DNA from: Melioribacteraceae bacterium
GTDB lineage: Bacteria > Bacteroidota > Ignavibacteria > Ignavibacteriales > Melioribacteraceae
NCBI GenBank assembly: GCA_021739765.1
Contig: JAIPBD010000014.1
Location: 59,954 to 123,953 of the forward strand
Reading direction: 5' to 3'
DNA: 64,000 bases
Shown: positions 54,420 to 63,815 of the stretch, piece by piece
Layout: each line of letters opens with the position of its first letter
How positions within the stretch are numbered: position 1 is the stretch's first letter
Made by a program: the position numbers and the translations under genes
The notes under the pieces: generated by a model
Told to the model about the DNA's origin: nothing
Database searches by the model: none
Seen by the model: only the letters and a program-made list of their open reading frames with translations

Positions 54420-54449
54420 TGAGGCGACAAATTTATTTTTATCGCCTCA
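54420..54449. terminator. Hairpin terminator between convergent genes
   Basis: TGAGGCGA (54420-54427) pairs with TCGCCTCA (54442-54449), with an AT-rich loop; it lies between the phosphoesterase and peptidase stops. Confidence 0.65.
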
Positions 54450-54460
54450 GTTCAAAACTT

Positions 54461-56632
54461 TTAATCTATTTTCCCATTTAACAGTTCATTCGCCAATCGT
54501 TTGGCTTTTACCAGATCGTTTAAGATTTCATGAATACCTTGTGAACTGACAGATACCATACGATTTTGGGATGGATTGTAGAGAAAATTTCCAACGATAC
54601 TTTCAATATTGCCATCGAATGCTAATCCGACTAATTCTTTATTTTTGTTAATCACAGGACTGCCCGAACTTCCGCCCGTAATGTCGTTGGTAGAGATAAA
54701 ATTATATGGAGTAGAAAGATCGAATTCGGGACCCGGATTTTGCCAATTTTCCGGTAAATCCCAAGGATATTCTTTCATGTGTGAAAAATAACGGTCGTAC
54801 ATCCCATAAAATGTTGTGTAAACCGGAGCTTCAGTGCCGTTATATTCATATTTTTTCAACTGTCCATCGTTTATACGTAATGTAAATGTAGCATCGGGTG
54901 GAATTGAATCTCCGTAAACTTTGTAAAGAGTCAATCCAAGTTCATCAACCAACGAATTTTGTGTTTCAAGAATCCCGGTTCGTTTAGCGGATATATTTGC
55001 CAACTGTTCCAAAGCGTGTTTTCTAAGTTGTATGATCGGATCGTCTGATTCTGTAATGGCTCCGGGACCTGAATTTGCGAGTGCTGTCACTTTGTCCTTA
55101 GAAGACAAATATGACTTTGACAATAATTCATTTACAGCATCTTCAGAAGACTTGCCATTTTTTAATAATTTAACCCATCGATTATCAGTTCCAAGATTCA
55201 GCTCCATAAAATCGATTGCTAAAACAAGTTTTACTTTCTCCAAATCTTCATCAAAATTATCAGGCCAAATCGTTTCGATAGTAGATTGCAAGGATTCGCC
55301 TTTATATTGTTCGTCGCGTTCGCTTTCCGGTTTAGCCAATTGGTCGGCTAAATTTAGTAAGGCATCGGCCATGTTAAAGTAACCGGGTTTTGTTTGATTC
55401 GATAAAGTAAATGCGCTGTATTCGGCGGCTGTTTTTCTTAGTTGTTGATTCGATTCATCGATAGCCCTCCAAATATGTCCGAAGCGGCTTTTTAGTCCAG
55501 GATTGGAATTTACTTTTGAAACAAACTCATCCTCAAAAACTTTTTTCCTTTGAATAAAATACGGGTTACGCAATCCAGCTAAATATTCTCGATAAACTTT
55601 GGCGCTGTTAGATACAAAAAACGCAGTGCCTTCATAAACTTCAGCTTTTTCGGGAAATTTATTCATTAAGTAGTAAAGCTTAACAAGATATTCATTCAAC
55701 AAAAATGAGGTGTTTCGGAAAGTGAAGTCTCTCATAAATTCGAGCTGGGAAACTGTTTGTAATCGTTGTGTGCTTCCGGGATTTCCGACAACAAAAAGAG
55801 GCTCTTCTAATTGCGCACCTTCTAAACTCCATTTAAAATAGTTTTCAGTTTTTAACGGTTTTCCGGTTTCATCATAAACCCTTAAAAATGCGAAATCCGC
55901 ATTATATCTCGGATATGTAAAATTATCGGGATCACCACCGTACAATCCGACACTTCTCGGATTAAAATAAACCACTCTTACATCGGTATATCTTCGGTAG
56001 CAATACATCGAATAAGAGCCGCCATTATAAAGCTCAGTTACAGTGCAATTCAATCCGGTTTCTTCCGAATATTGTTTTTCTAGCGCTGATATTGCATCAT
56101 TCTTATTTTTTTGTTTTTCATGGTCAGTTTTTCCAAGCTCGTACGCTTCAAGAATTTGATCACTTACATCCTCAGCAATTACCAGTTGATCGACATAAAC
56201 GTTTGCGATTTTCCTTTCGTCTTCGAGGGTTTCGGCATAAAATCCGTTTTCTGCAATATTTTCACCTTGCTCCTGAATTAAAGATGAAACAAAATCGATA
56301 CAATGGTGATTTGTCATTATCAATCCGTCCTCGGAAACAAAAGAGGCGGTGCACCATGATGCGAACTTCAAAGTTGACATTTGCACATCCAGCAACCAAT
56401 CTTCATCAGCTTTAAAACCGTATGTTTTTTGCCAATAGTCAATCGGCGCATGTTCAAATGTCCACATTTTCCCGGTATCGAATTTACCGGCTTTAACAGT
56501 GTCAAGATTTAGCCATTCTTCATTAGATGAGTTTTGTTGTAAAAATTGATTTTGTGTTACTTCTTGTGTTGTCGCGCATGCATAAATAAATAGGAGCGAC
56601 ACAATTAATAATGATCTGTTGATTTTTAGCAT
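54461..56632 (-). CDS. S46 family dipeptidyl-peptidase (DPP7-like), lipoprotein
   Basis: A 723-residue S46 serine peptidase. The signal peptide ends in a lipobox YAC (Cys19). The chymotrypsin-like catalytic His is in LIMTNHHCIDF (residues 105-113), and the Ser is in ITGGSSGSPVINKNKELVG (about residue 655). Further family motifs are GGDPDNFTYPRYNADFAFLRVYD and FDLSTPYNFISTNDI. The S1 position after GLAFD is Gly, as in DPP7 (broad hydrophobic P1), rather than the Arg of DPP11; this assignment is from memory of the family. It releases dipeptides from peptides in the periplasm. Confidence 0.92.
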   Translation of the reverse strand: MLKINRSLLIVSLLFIYACATTQEVTQNQFLQQNSSNEEWLNLDTVKAGKFDTGKMWTFEHAPIDYWQKTYGFKADEDWLLDVQMSTLKFASWCTASFVSEDGLIMTNHHCIDFVSSLIQEQGENIAENGFYAETLEDERKIANVYVDQLVIAEDVSDQILEAYELGKTDHEKQKNKNDAISALEKQYSEETGLNCTVTELYNGGSYSMYCYRRYTDVRVVYFNPRSVGLYGGDPDNFTYPRYNADFAFLRVYDETGKPLKTENYFKWSLEGAQLEEPLFVVGNPGSTQRLQTVSQLEFMRDFTFRNTSFLLNEYLVKLYYLMNKFPEKAEVYEGTAFFVSNSAKVYREYLAGLRNPYFIQRKKVFEDEFVSKVNSNPGLKSRFGHIWRAIDESNQQLRKTAAEYSAFTLSNQTKPGYFNMADALLNLADQLAKPESERDEQYKGESLQSTIETIWPDNFDEDLEKVKLVLAIDFMELNLGTDNRWVKLLKNGKSSEDAVNELLSKSYLSSKDKVTALANSGPGAITESDDPIIQLRKHALEQLANISAKRTGILETQNSLVDELGLTLYKVYGDSIPPDATFTLRINDGQLKKYEYNGTEAPVYTTFYGMYDRYFSHMKEYPWDLPENWQNPGPEFDLSTPYNFISTNDITGGSSGSPVINKNKELVGLAFDGNIESIVGNFLYNPSQNRMVSVSSQGIHEILNDLVKAKRLANELLNGKID

Positions 56633-56694
56633 TTGTGTACCATTTATTGATATTGAAATACAAAATTAGAATAATTTATTGAGGTGTGGTAATA

Positions 56695-56976
56695 TTAAAT
56701 ATACTTTTCCATCCGATATTCAGTTATGCCCGATCTGAATCGGGGTTGATCTGTTTTACAATTTGAACAGCTCTTTGTGCTGAGTAGAACCGGATATTCA
56801 TCAAGATGGATAGGAATTAATTCAACTACGGTTTGGCATTTTTCACATTGAACAATATGGTGAGTTGAGAATTTACCTCGGCAGCGAGGGCAAATATATT
56901 TTTCTCCTCCGGTTATTTTATCGTCAAAGCCGAAGAAAGATTTACAATTATTATTACTACATTGAATGAAATGCAT
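56695..56976 (-). CDS. Small multi-zinc-ribbon protein, unknown function
   Basis: A 93-residue protein with eight cysteines in four knuckles: CSNNNC (6-11), CPRC (about 30-33), CEKC (about 45-48) and CSNC (about 71-74). This arrangement would form two zinc ribbons. The N-terminus has no signal peptide, so it is cytoplasmic. It lies 62 bp upstream of the peptidase gene and diverges from the phosphohexomutase gene. No specific family is recognised. Confidence 0.7.
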   Translation of the reverse strand: MHFIQCSNNNCKSFFGFDDKITGGEKYICPRCRGKFSTHHIVQCEKCQTVVELIPIHLDEYPVLLSTKSCSNCKTDQPRFRSGITEYRMEKYI

Positions 56977-57104
56977 TTTTCTCTTTTAATTAATTGTTAA
57001 AAATAGTCGTAAAATCTTTTCATGGATATGTAAAAAGTAGTGCATAGTTATTATCTTCAAAGAATAAAATGGAAATTTAATCGTGAAAAAACTGGAGTTA
57101 AATA

Positions 57105-58451
57105 ATGAGTAAAATACCGGGATTCAAGGCCTATGATATTCGAGGTAAAGTTCCCTCTGAATTAAATGTTGATCTGGCTTATAAAGTTGGAAGAACACTC
57201 GTGAAATTTTTAAATGCAAAAAGTGTTGTTATTGGTCATGATGTTCGGGAATCTTCCGAGGCCATTTCCGAAGCATTGGCAAATGGCATAACAGACGCCG
57301 GAGCAGATGTTAAAGATTTAGGTTTATGCGGAACTGAAATGATTTATTTCGGAACACCGCAACTTGACGCGGATGCCGGGGTAATGATAACCGCAAGCCA
57401 CAATCCACCGGAGTATAACGGATTAAAGTTCGTTAAAAAGGGATCCGTTCCAATGGGATATGATTCCGGTCTGAGTACAATCGAAGAAATGATATCTAAC
57501 GATAATCTTGGCAAGGTTTCGGTTACTAAGGGAAATGTTGAAAATGTTGATTTAATGGATTCATTTATTAAATCATTAGACAGATTTTTTGATAAAGCAA
57601 CGATGAATTCTTATAAAGTGGTTGTAAACTCAGGGAACGGATGTGTCGGTCCCGCGCTCGATAAACTTGAACCGAACCTGCCTGTTGAGATGATAAAAGT
57701 ATTTCATGAACCGGATTCATCTTTCCCGAATGGTGTGCCGAATCCGTTACTTGTTGAAAATCGACAACCGACAATTGATGCAATTTTAAAGAATAATGCC
57801 GATTTGGGAGTCGCTTGGGATGGCGATTATGACCGTTGTTTCTTTTTCGATGAAAACGGAGAATTTATTGAAGGATATTATATTGTTGGATTGTTAGCAA
57901 AATCAATTTTGAAAAAACATCCGGGCGAGAAAATTGTTCACGACCCTCGTTTGGTTTGGAATACTATCGATGAGGTTAAAAAAGCTAACGGTAAAGCTGT
58001 TCAATCGCAAAGCGGTCATGCATTTATTAAACAAAAGATGAGAGAAGTAAACTCAATTTACGGCGGTGAAATGTCCGCTCATCACTATTTCAGAGAGAAT
58101 TATTATTCAGATAGCGGATTGATTCCTTTCCTTTTAATCCTTCAGTTAATGTCAGAAGAAGGGAAAAAGCTTTCCGAATTAGTGAATGAAATGATTTCAA
58201 GCTACCCGTGTTCCGGAGAAATTAATACAACTTTGGAAAATCCGACCGCAAAATTAGAAGAAATAAAAGTAAAATATTCGGATGGTGTAACCGAATATGT
58301 GGATGGAGTTAGTGTTTCCTACGAAAAATGGAGATTTAACGTAAGATTGAGCAACACTGAACCATTAATTAGACTGAATGTTGAAAGCAAAGGCGATATT
58401 GAGTTAATGAATAAAAAAACTGAAGAACTGCTTGCGCTAATTAGAAATTAG
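57105..58451 (+). CDS. manB: Phosphomannomutase/phosphoglucomutase
   Basis: A 448-residue alpha-D-phosphohexomutase of the AlgC/ManB type. The phosphoserine S98 is in TASHNPPEYNG, the metal loop is D239-G-D241-Y-D243-R, the sugar-binding GEMSAHHYFRENYYSDSG and the phosphate-binding RLSNTEPLIRLNVE are intact. It interconverts the 1- and 6-phosphates of mannose or glucose for polysaccharide or lipopolysaccharide synthesis. A ribosome binding site (GGAG) is 9 nt before the ATG. Confidence 0.94.
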   Translation: MSKIPGFKAYDIRGKVPSELNVDLAYKVGRTLVKFLNAKSVVIGHDVRESSEAISEALANGITDAGADVKDLGLCGTEMIYFGTPQLDADAGVMITASHNPPEYNGLKFVKKGSVPMGYDSGLSTIEEMISNDNLGKVSVTKGNVENVDLMDSFIKSLDRFFDKATMNSYKVVVNSGNGCVGPALDKLEPNLPVEMIKVFHEPDSSFPNGVPNPLLVENRQPTIDAILKNNADLGVAWDGDYDRCFFFDENGEFIEGYYIVGLLAKSILKKHPGEKIVHDPRLVWNTIDEVKKANGKAVQSQSGHAFIKQKMREVNSIYGGEMSAHHYFRENYYSDSGLIPFLLILQLMSEEGKKLSELVNEMISSYPCSGEINTTLENPTAKLEEIKVKYSDGVTEYVDGVSVSYEKWRFNVRLSNTEPLIRLNVESKGDIELMNKKTEELLALIRN

Positions 58452-58455
58452 GTAA

Positions 58456-58484
58456 TTGACAAAAGGATTATTATTTGTTAAAAT
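58456..58484 (+). promoter_or_regulatory. Sigma-70-like promoter of the 72-residue gene
   Basis: TTGACA (58456-58461) and TAAAAT (58479-58484) are separated by exactly 17 bp, a near-consensus housekeeping promoter. It starts 5 bp after the manB stop and lies 67 bp before the small gene's ATG. Confidence 0.5.
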
Positions 58485-58550
58485 CATAAGTTATTTACTG
58501 GAACCAATGCGAAATGGTACCGTCTAATCTGTCAAATCTAGGAGTTAAAG

Positions 58551-58769
58551 ATGGCTGACAATAAAGAAAAAACATTTGATGTTGATAAGCTTCTCAAGAA
58601 TAAACTAAAAACAATTAGCGTTGGAGACTTGGAAGCCGGCATTTCGAAAGCTGTGAGCGATTTGGTTGGCGAAGATTATAAATGCACAATCGGCGAAATT
58701 AAATATACTTTGTTTAGCGGTGCCGATTTCCATGTAAAGGTCGAACTTACGTACAACAATAATGATTAG
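58551..58769 (+). CDS. Conserved-looking small protein, unknown function (72 aa)
   Basis: A 72-residue soluble, mildly acidic protein (MADNKEKTFDVDKLLKNK start; then SVGDLEAGISKAVSDLVGED and a beta-strand end YTLFSGADFHVKVELTYNNND). An AGGAG ribosome binding site is 8 nt before the ATG. With its own near-consensus promoter and a strong terminator it looks like a well-expressed single gene. I do not recognise a family. Confidence 0.7.
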   Translation: MADNKEKTFDVDKLLKNKLKTISVGDLEAGISKAVSDLVGEDYKCTIGEIKYTLFSGADFHVKVELTYNNND

Positions 58770-58780
58770 CTTTCAAATTC

Positions 58781-58865
58781 AATGAGGTTATTCTAAAAGT
58801 GTTTTGTTTTTAGCTTATTACCGAACAATAAAACACTAAAAATGAAGAATAACCTCATTTTTCTA
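58781..58865 (+). terminator. Strong rho-independent terminator with nested stems
   Basis: AATGAGGTTATTCT (58781-58794) is the perfect complement of AGAATAACCTCATT (58846-58859), followed by TTTTT. Inside, AGTGTTTT and AAAACACT form a second stem. It terminates the 72-residue gene. Confidence 0.9.
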
Positions 58866-59005
58866 AATATAAACCTAATCTCATTCAAATCACACCTCCA
58901 CTCTTTTTATCTAAAACACTTGAAATAAACACCATTTTATCATATCATAAGTTTGATAATAGATATCATAACTCATCATGTACCTGATTAATTTACGGAA
59001 CCTAT

Positions 59006-61756
59006 ATGCCATCAAGCAAAATTGTAACTTCGGACTCCAAACCCGAAAAAGAAGTTTTGTGGTTTAAAAAGAGTATAACCGATACACTTAAACTTAACAA
59101 CACAACCTCCGATGGTCTTTCTGCTCAAGAAGCGACAAACAGACTAGAAAAATATGGTGAGAATAGGATTGAATTGGAGGAAAAAACTTCTCCCTGGAAA
59201 TTACTTTGGGAGCAATTTAGCAGCCTTCTTATTGTTATTTTAATTGTTGCGGCAATTATTTCCGCAAGTATAGGTCAAGCTGTAGAAGCCATCGCAATTA
59301 TAATAATTGTAATCTTAGCCGGATTTTTGGGGTTCATCCAAGAATTTCAAGCTGGAAAAGCGATTGATTCCCTCAGAAAAATGGCCGCGCCGCATGCAAC
59401 TGTTCTGCGAAATGGAATTGAAAGCATTGTTTTTGCACATGAAGTAGTTCCTGGTGATATTGTATTGTTAGCTACCGGTGACAAAATTCCCGCCGATTGT
59501 AGATTGCTCGAAGCAAAAAATTTACGAATCGATGAAGCAGCTTTAACCGGTGAATCTCTGGCTGTTGAAAAAGTTGATACAACCCTCGAACAAGATGAAT
59601 TAGCCTTAGGTGACAGAATAAACATGCTTTATATGGGAACCTCCGTTACTTACGGAAGGGGGAAAGCAATTGTTGTCGGAACAGGATTAAACACTGAATT
59701 TGGCAACATCGCAAAATTATTATCAACTACCGAATCCCGTAAAACTCCTCTACAAGAAAATTTAGATCAACTCGGGAAAAAAATTGGGGTTTTCTCGATT
59801 GCTTTGGCTGCAATTATGAGCATTATTGGAATTTTCCGCGGATATGAAATAATTGAGATGTTTGTTTGGGGTGTGGCTGTTGCTGTGGCTGTAATTCCCG
59901 AAGCGCTTCCGGCTGTTGTAACTATCAGTATCGCACTCGGTGTACGCAGAATGGTAAAACGAAAAGCGTTGATAAGAAAGTTGCCTGCTGTTGAAACACT
60001 CGGCGCGACGAGTATAATTTGTTCGGATAAAACAGGGACTTTAACTCAAGATCAAATGACGATTAGAAAAATTTTTACGGGTAACACGGAATATGATGTT
60101 GAAGGTTCCGGATATACTCCTGAAGGGAATATTACTGCTGACGGAAAAATTGTTGAAATTGATAAACACACAGAATTGGAAAAGCTGCTCATCGCCGGAA
60201 ATCTTTGTAACGATACTATACTTAAAAAAGAAGATGGGAAATGGGTAATTATTGGCGACCCGACTGAAGGAGCAATAGTTGTAGCCGCTGCAAAAGCGAA
60301 ATTAGTTGTTGACGAACAAAGGCAAATTTATCCCCGTTTAAAAGAAATTCCATTTTCTTCCGAATCGAAACGTATGACAACCGCTCACGATATTGGAGAT
60401 GAGCATTATGCCTTCAGTAAAGGCGCCGTTGAGGTAATTCTCGATTCTTCTTCAACAATTTTACTAAATGGAAATGTTGAAGAATTGACTCAAGAGATGC
60501 GTGACAAAATCCTTGAAAATGCTACAAGATTTGGGGAAGACGCGCTTCGCGTTCTAGCCGTTTCGCAAAAAAAGTTGAATAGTTTAGATGAATTGGACGA
60601 AAATCACCAAGACGGAATGACATTTATTGGAATCGTTGGTATGATAGATCCTCCGCGCCCGGAAGTGAAACAAGCTATAAACACTTGCTTCGCTGCCGGA
60701 ATAAAACCGATTATGATTACCGGTGATCACAAAATAACAGCTGTTGCAGTCGCTAAAGAATTGGGAATCAAGAAAGACGGCGGTGTGGTAATCGGTACCG
60801 AAATTGAAAAAATGACTGACGAAGAAATTGAGAATGTTGTTGATCATACTGATGTTTTTGCGAGAATTTCGCCCGGTCATAAATTAAAAATTGTTTCCGC
60901 ATTAATGAAAAAAGGCAAGATTGTAGCCATGACCGGCGATGGAGTAAATGACGCTCCTTCATTAAAAAAAGCCGACATCGGTGTTGCAATGGGTATTAAA
61001 GGGACTGATGTAAGTCGTGAAGCAGCGGATATGATTCTGACGGATGACAACTTCGCTTCGATTGTTTCAGCAGTGGAGGAAGGAAGAAATATTTTTGAAA
61101 ATATCCGAAAGTACCTTGTTTATTTGTTGAGCGGAAATCTCGGAACTGTATTTGCTCTTGTTGTTGCATTATTTGCTTCGCTTCCTCTTCCTCTCGAGGC
61201 CGTTCAAATTTTATTCATAAATTTTATTATGGATGGATTGATGGCAATTGCCCTAGGTGTTGAACCGGGCGAAGATGGAGTAATGAACAACAAACCGAGA
61301 ACTGTAAAAGAGGGTATCTTAAATTCTTATTCACTCGGTTTTATTTTCTTTGTTGGAGTTCTAATCGGTGCCGTTACACTTGGAATATTCTACGCAGTAC
61401 TACCGGAAAATGTTGTTGCTGATTCAATTGAGGAAAAAAGAGCGGTTACAATATTTTTCGCAACTTTAATCGTTGCAAGATTATGGAACGCGCTTAATTG
61501 CCGTTCACTAAAAGGTGTTTCAATTCGCTTAAATCCATTCAGTAACAAAGCGCTTTTTGTAAGCACATTGTTCTCTTTAGCAATGACGTGGATAGTTATT
61601 TATGTAGATATATTCAACGTACCGTTTCACACAATTCCCTTAGCGGCATCTGATTGGTGGTTGATACTCGGTTATTCATCACTCGTTTATATCGTGGTGG
61701 AATTGTGGAAGTTAGCGAAAAACACGTTTATGAAAACAGAAGGAAGCGCAGCTTAA
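59006..61756 (+). CDS. Cation-transporting P-type ATPase, Ca2+ type (P2A)
   Basis: A 916-residue P-type ATPase: N-terminal cation ATPase domain, actuator motif LTGES, phosphorylation site D341-KTGTLTQD, hinge MTGDGVNDAPSLKKADIGVAMG, and about ten helices. Ion-site residues: TM4 AVIPEALPAVV with Glu299; TM6 NFIMDGLMAIALG, keeping the Asn and Asp of the calcium site; TM5 SGNLGTVFAL lacks the Glu of SERCA site I. One-ion transport as in PMR1-type pumps is therefore likely. It exports Ca2+ (possibly Mn2+). Confidence 0.9.
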   Translation: MPSSKIVTSDSKPEKEVLWFKKSITDTLKLNNTTSDGLSAQEATNRLEKYGENRIELEEKTSPWKLLWEQFSSLLIVILIVAAIISASIGQAVEAIAIIIIVILAGFLGFIQEFQAGKAIDSLRKMAAPHATVLRNGIESIVFAHEVVPGDIVLLATGDKIPADCRLLEAKNLRIDEAALTGESLAVEKVDTTLEQDELALGDRINMLYMGTSVTYGRGKAIVVGTGLNTEFGNIAKLLSTTESRKTPLQENLDQLGKKIGVFSIALAAIMSIIGIFRGYEIIEMFVWGVAVAVAVIPEALPAVVTISIALGVRRMVKRKALIRKLPAVETLGATSIICSDKTGTLTQDQMTIRKIFTGNTEYDVEGSGYTPEGNITADGKIVEIDKHTELEKLLIAGNLCNDTILKKEDGKWVIIGDPTEGAIVVAAAKAKLVVDEQRQIYPRLKEIPFSSESKRMTTAHDIGDEHYAFSKGAVEVILDSSSTILLNGNVEELTQEMRDKILENATRFGEDALRVLAVSQKKLNSLDELDENHQDGMTFIGIVGMIDPPRPEVKQAINTCFAAGIKPIMITGDHKITAVAVAKELGIKKDGGVVIGTEIEKMTDEEIENVVDHTDVFARISPGHKLKIVSALMKKGKIVAMTGDGVNDAPSLKKADIGVAMGIKGTDVSREAADMILTDDNFASIVSAVEEGRNIFENIRKYLVYLLSGNLGTVFALVVALFASLPLPLEAVQILFINFIMDGLMAIALGVEPGEDGVMNNKPRTVKEGILNSYSLGFIFFVGVLIGAVTLGIFYAVLPENVVADSIEEKRAVTIFFATLIVARLWNALNCRSLKGVSIRLNPFSNKALFVSTLFSLAMTWIVIYVDIFNVPFHTIPLAASDWWLILGYSSLVYIVVELWKLAKNTFMKTEGSAA

Positions 61757-61775
61757 ACCAAAGCTGCGATTTCTT
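61747..61775 (+). terminator. Terminator overlapping the P-ATPase stop
   Basis: CGCAGCTT (61747-61754) pairs with AAGCTGCG (61761-61768) followed by ATTTCTTT; the stop codon lies within the hairpin. Confidence 0.55.
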
Positions 61776-61807
61776 TAATAACTTTATCAAATTCATCTTT
61801 TCTTGAC

Positions 61808-62010
61808 TGTCACAGCTTGTCCCGGTGCTTCGGGAGTCATAATGGCTAATTAGGAATAATAACCGTGACACAACTACATAGAACTTTACACAAAACACAA
61901 ACCGCAAACCATTCCATGGGTGTCAAGGTCATAGTAGCCGGCTAGGGATTAATAACCTTGACACAACCACCTCTATCTTAAAACAAACCATAAATACAGA
62001 GCAAAACATG
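61808..62010. repeat. Dispersed repeat family 2: two copies (long and short form)
   Basis: Copy 1 (61808-61870 plus tail to about 61910): TGTCACAGCTTGTCCCGGTG, CTTCGGGAGTCATAATGGC, AATAATAACCGTGACACAAC. Copy 2 (61921-61964 plus tail to about 62005): TGTCAAGG, TCATAGTAGC, TTAATAACCTTGACACAACC. The ends are inverted (TGTCA ... TGACA), and copy 1 has an extra stretch of about 20 bases (CTTGTCCCGRTGCTTCGGGA) that copy 2 lacks. A tail rich in CAAACCA follows each. A third copy lies at 63701. Confidence 0.85.
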
Positions 62011-62395
62011 TTCAAAAATATTATCATTTATCAAATACTTCAGCACGGTCGCGGCTGCAGTAGATTAGCTATGCTCGGATAATAACTGGCGCCAAAAGAA
62101 CATTCTGTGGTTATTGTGTGGAAGAGTTTTAGTCCGCCACAAAGTTCAACTTTTGGAGAATAAGAACCAGATTGGAAAAGTTGAACTTTTTATCACCTTT
62201 ATGAATATGAACGGATGAATGCTTTTCATTCAATCATATTATTGTGATAATTTGCTTCCGGCTTGACCAGGTTAGAAATGGTCATATTAATTTGGAGAAT
62301 TCTTTGTGTTTAGAGAAAGTTAATTATACAGAACTTTAAGAATGGAATTGGTAGTTTGAACTATATAATTAATTTTGCAATTCAGATCAAAAATT
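62011..62395. other. Intergenic region with an extended hairpin
   Basis: No gene. AAAGTTCAACTTTT (62141-62154) is the exact complement of AAAAGTTGAACTTT (62176-62189), followed by TTATC, a likely terminator or structured leader element. The portion 62045-62090 (ACGGTCGCGGCTGCAGTAG) resembles 63837-63870 after copy 3, so the family-2 repeat may extend further than its core. Confidence 0.55.
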
Positions 62396-63682
62396 ATGAC
62401 TAACAATAACATTTCCAAAATACACGATCTCCGGTTTCCCTTCACCCGTCTTCTCCTTCTACTTTTTACTTTCTCCTTTCTACTTGTTTCTTGTGACACA
62501 ACCGAACCCGGGAATAACGGCGTTTTAACCCTCACCGCGCTTGATGCTTCTTGCACCGAAGTTTGGCTGAAAGTGGAAACCGAACCCAACCTTATTGGTA
62601 CCGAACTAACTCTTTTCCGTGATAAGCAAGAATACGGCAGTTTTACTCTTGCCGAAACAGATACTGTTCTTTTCTCCGATGGACTTATACCATCAACTAA
62701 TTACTCCTTCTTTGCGCAGATTAACGGTATTCCTTCCAACACGGTTAACATTACCACAATGGATACAACAAGCCATGATTTTAACTGGCAGACTTTCACT
62801 TTCGGGGAACCCGCGACAAGTGAATTGTGGGATGTTGCCATTGTACACGAGAATGATATTTGGGCAGTTGGCGAGATTTACGAAAATGGAGAAAAGTACA
62901 ACGCCGTTCATTGGGATGGGAGTGAGTGGGAGTTAAGGAAAATATTGTTTTATACCTTTTGCAATCAATCACATCAAGCTCCATATCCCGCAAGAGCTAT
63001 TTTTGATTTCGAAGATCGCACAATTGCTATTACAAGTGGTTCACAAATTGCGTATTTAGAAAATGGTGTACAAAAGAGAACCGAATGCATCCCTGTTTCT
63101 GTAAACGCCATGTGGGGCGAATCGAGTGATGATTTTTATGTTGTTGGCAATGGAGGGAATATAGCTCATTACCAAAACGGATACTGGACGAAGATTGAGA
63201 GCGGAACGACGGAAAATATATCTTCTATCTGGTATAAGCTGGATGAAGAGATACAACAAGCATCTATATTCTACACCATTCCATCCGAAAATAGACTTTT
63301 AAGAATCAAAAATGGGACGATTATCGATAATACCGGATGGGATCAGAACTTATCTCCAAGAAGTATCTATGGTATTGGTTCTGAATCAATCTTCGCAGTT
63401 GGGGAGCGAGGTGTCTACGAACAAAAAGGGAATGGTTGGAAGCATGAGGAAAGCGCGGGAGAATATTACCTTACGAGTATAGCAGCTAATAATCTAAATG
63501 ATATTGTGAGTTGTGGATTGAGTGGAGCGGTAATACACTTTAACGGCAAAAATTGGAATACTTTCTCTGCTCTTCAATCCCCATCCCTTTGGTTGAGAAA
63601 GGTAAAAATTTTTAATAATACAATTGTGTCTGTCGGTATAGATGCGCTCTATGGAGTGATTTTGGTTGGAAGAAGAAATTAA
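62396..63682 (+). CDS. Lipoprotein with FnIII-like and beta-propeller domains
   Basis: The frame is open from TTG 62375; the ATG at 62396 gives 428 residues. A lipoprotein signal follows (lipobox LVSC, Cys33), then a FnIII-like domain (about 40-125), then a propeller of WD/kelch-like blades: SELWDVAIVHENDIWAVGE, NAVHWDGSEWELRKI, AMWGESSDDFYVVGNGGN, YGIGSESIFAVGERG and AVIHFNGKNWNTFSA. It is a likely surface lipoprotein of unknown role. It is bracketed by family-2 repeats (61808-62010 and 63701-63815). Confidence 0.78.
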   Translation: MTNNNISKIHDLRFPFTRLLLLLFTFSFLLVSCDTTEPGNNGVLTLTALDASCTEVWLKVETEPNLIGTELTLFRDKQEYGSFTLAETDTVLFSDGLIPSTNYSFFAQINGIPSNTVNITTMDTTSHDFNWQTFTFGEPATSELWDVAIVHENDIWAVGEIYENGEKYNAVHWDGSEWELRKILFYTFCNQSHQAPYPARAIFDFEDRTIAITSGSQIAYLENGVQKRTECIPVSVNAMWGESSDDFYVVGNGGNIAHYQNGYWTKIESGTTENISSIWYKLDEEIQQASIFYTIPSENRLLRIKNGTIIDNTGWDQNLSPRSIYGIGSESIFAVGERGVYEQKGNGWKHEESAGEYYLTSIAANNLNDIVSCGLSGAVIHFNGKNWNTFSALQSPSLWLRKVKIFNNTIVSVGIDALYGVILVGRRN

Positions 63683-63700
63683 ATCTAACAATTCCAAGGC

Positions 63701-63815
63701 TGTCACAGCTTGTCCCGATGCTTCGGGAGTCATAGTAGCAATCTAAGAAATAATAACCGTGACACAACTACCTCAATCTTAAATCAAACCACAAACACAT
63801 AACAAAATAAATTCA
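63701..63815. repeat. Dispersed repeat family 2, copy 3 (long form)
   Basis: TGTCACAGCTTGTCCCGATG, CTTCGGGAGTCATAGTAGC, AATAATAACCGTGACACAAC at 63701-63770, then a CAAACCACAAACACA tail. It matches copy 1 closely and carries the inserted CTTGTCCCGATGCTTCGGGA stretch. It begins 18 bp after the lipoprotein stop. Confidence 0.85.

Noticed and set aside
61808-63815. Integron attC-like sites around the lipoprotein gene
   Set aside because: The inverted ends TGTCA/TGACA lack the GTTRRRY and RYYYAAC core sites of attC, and no integrase is in the window.
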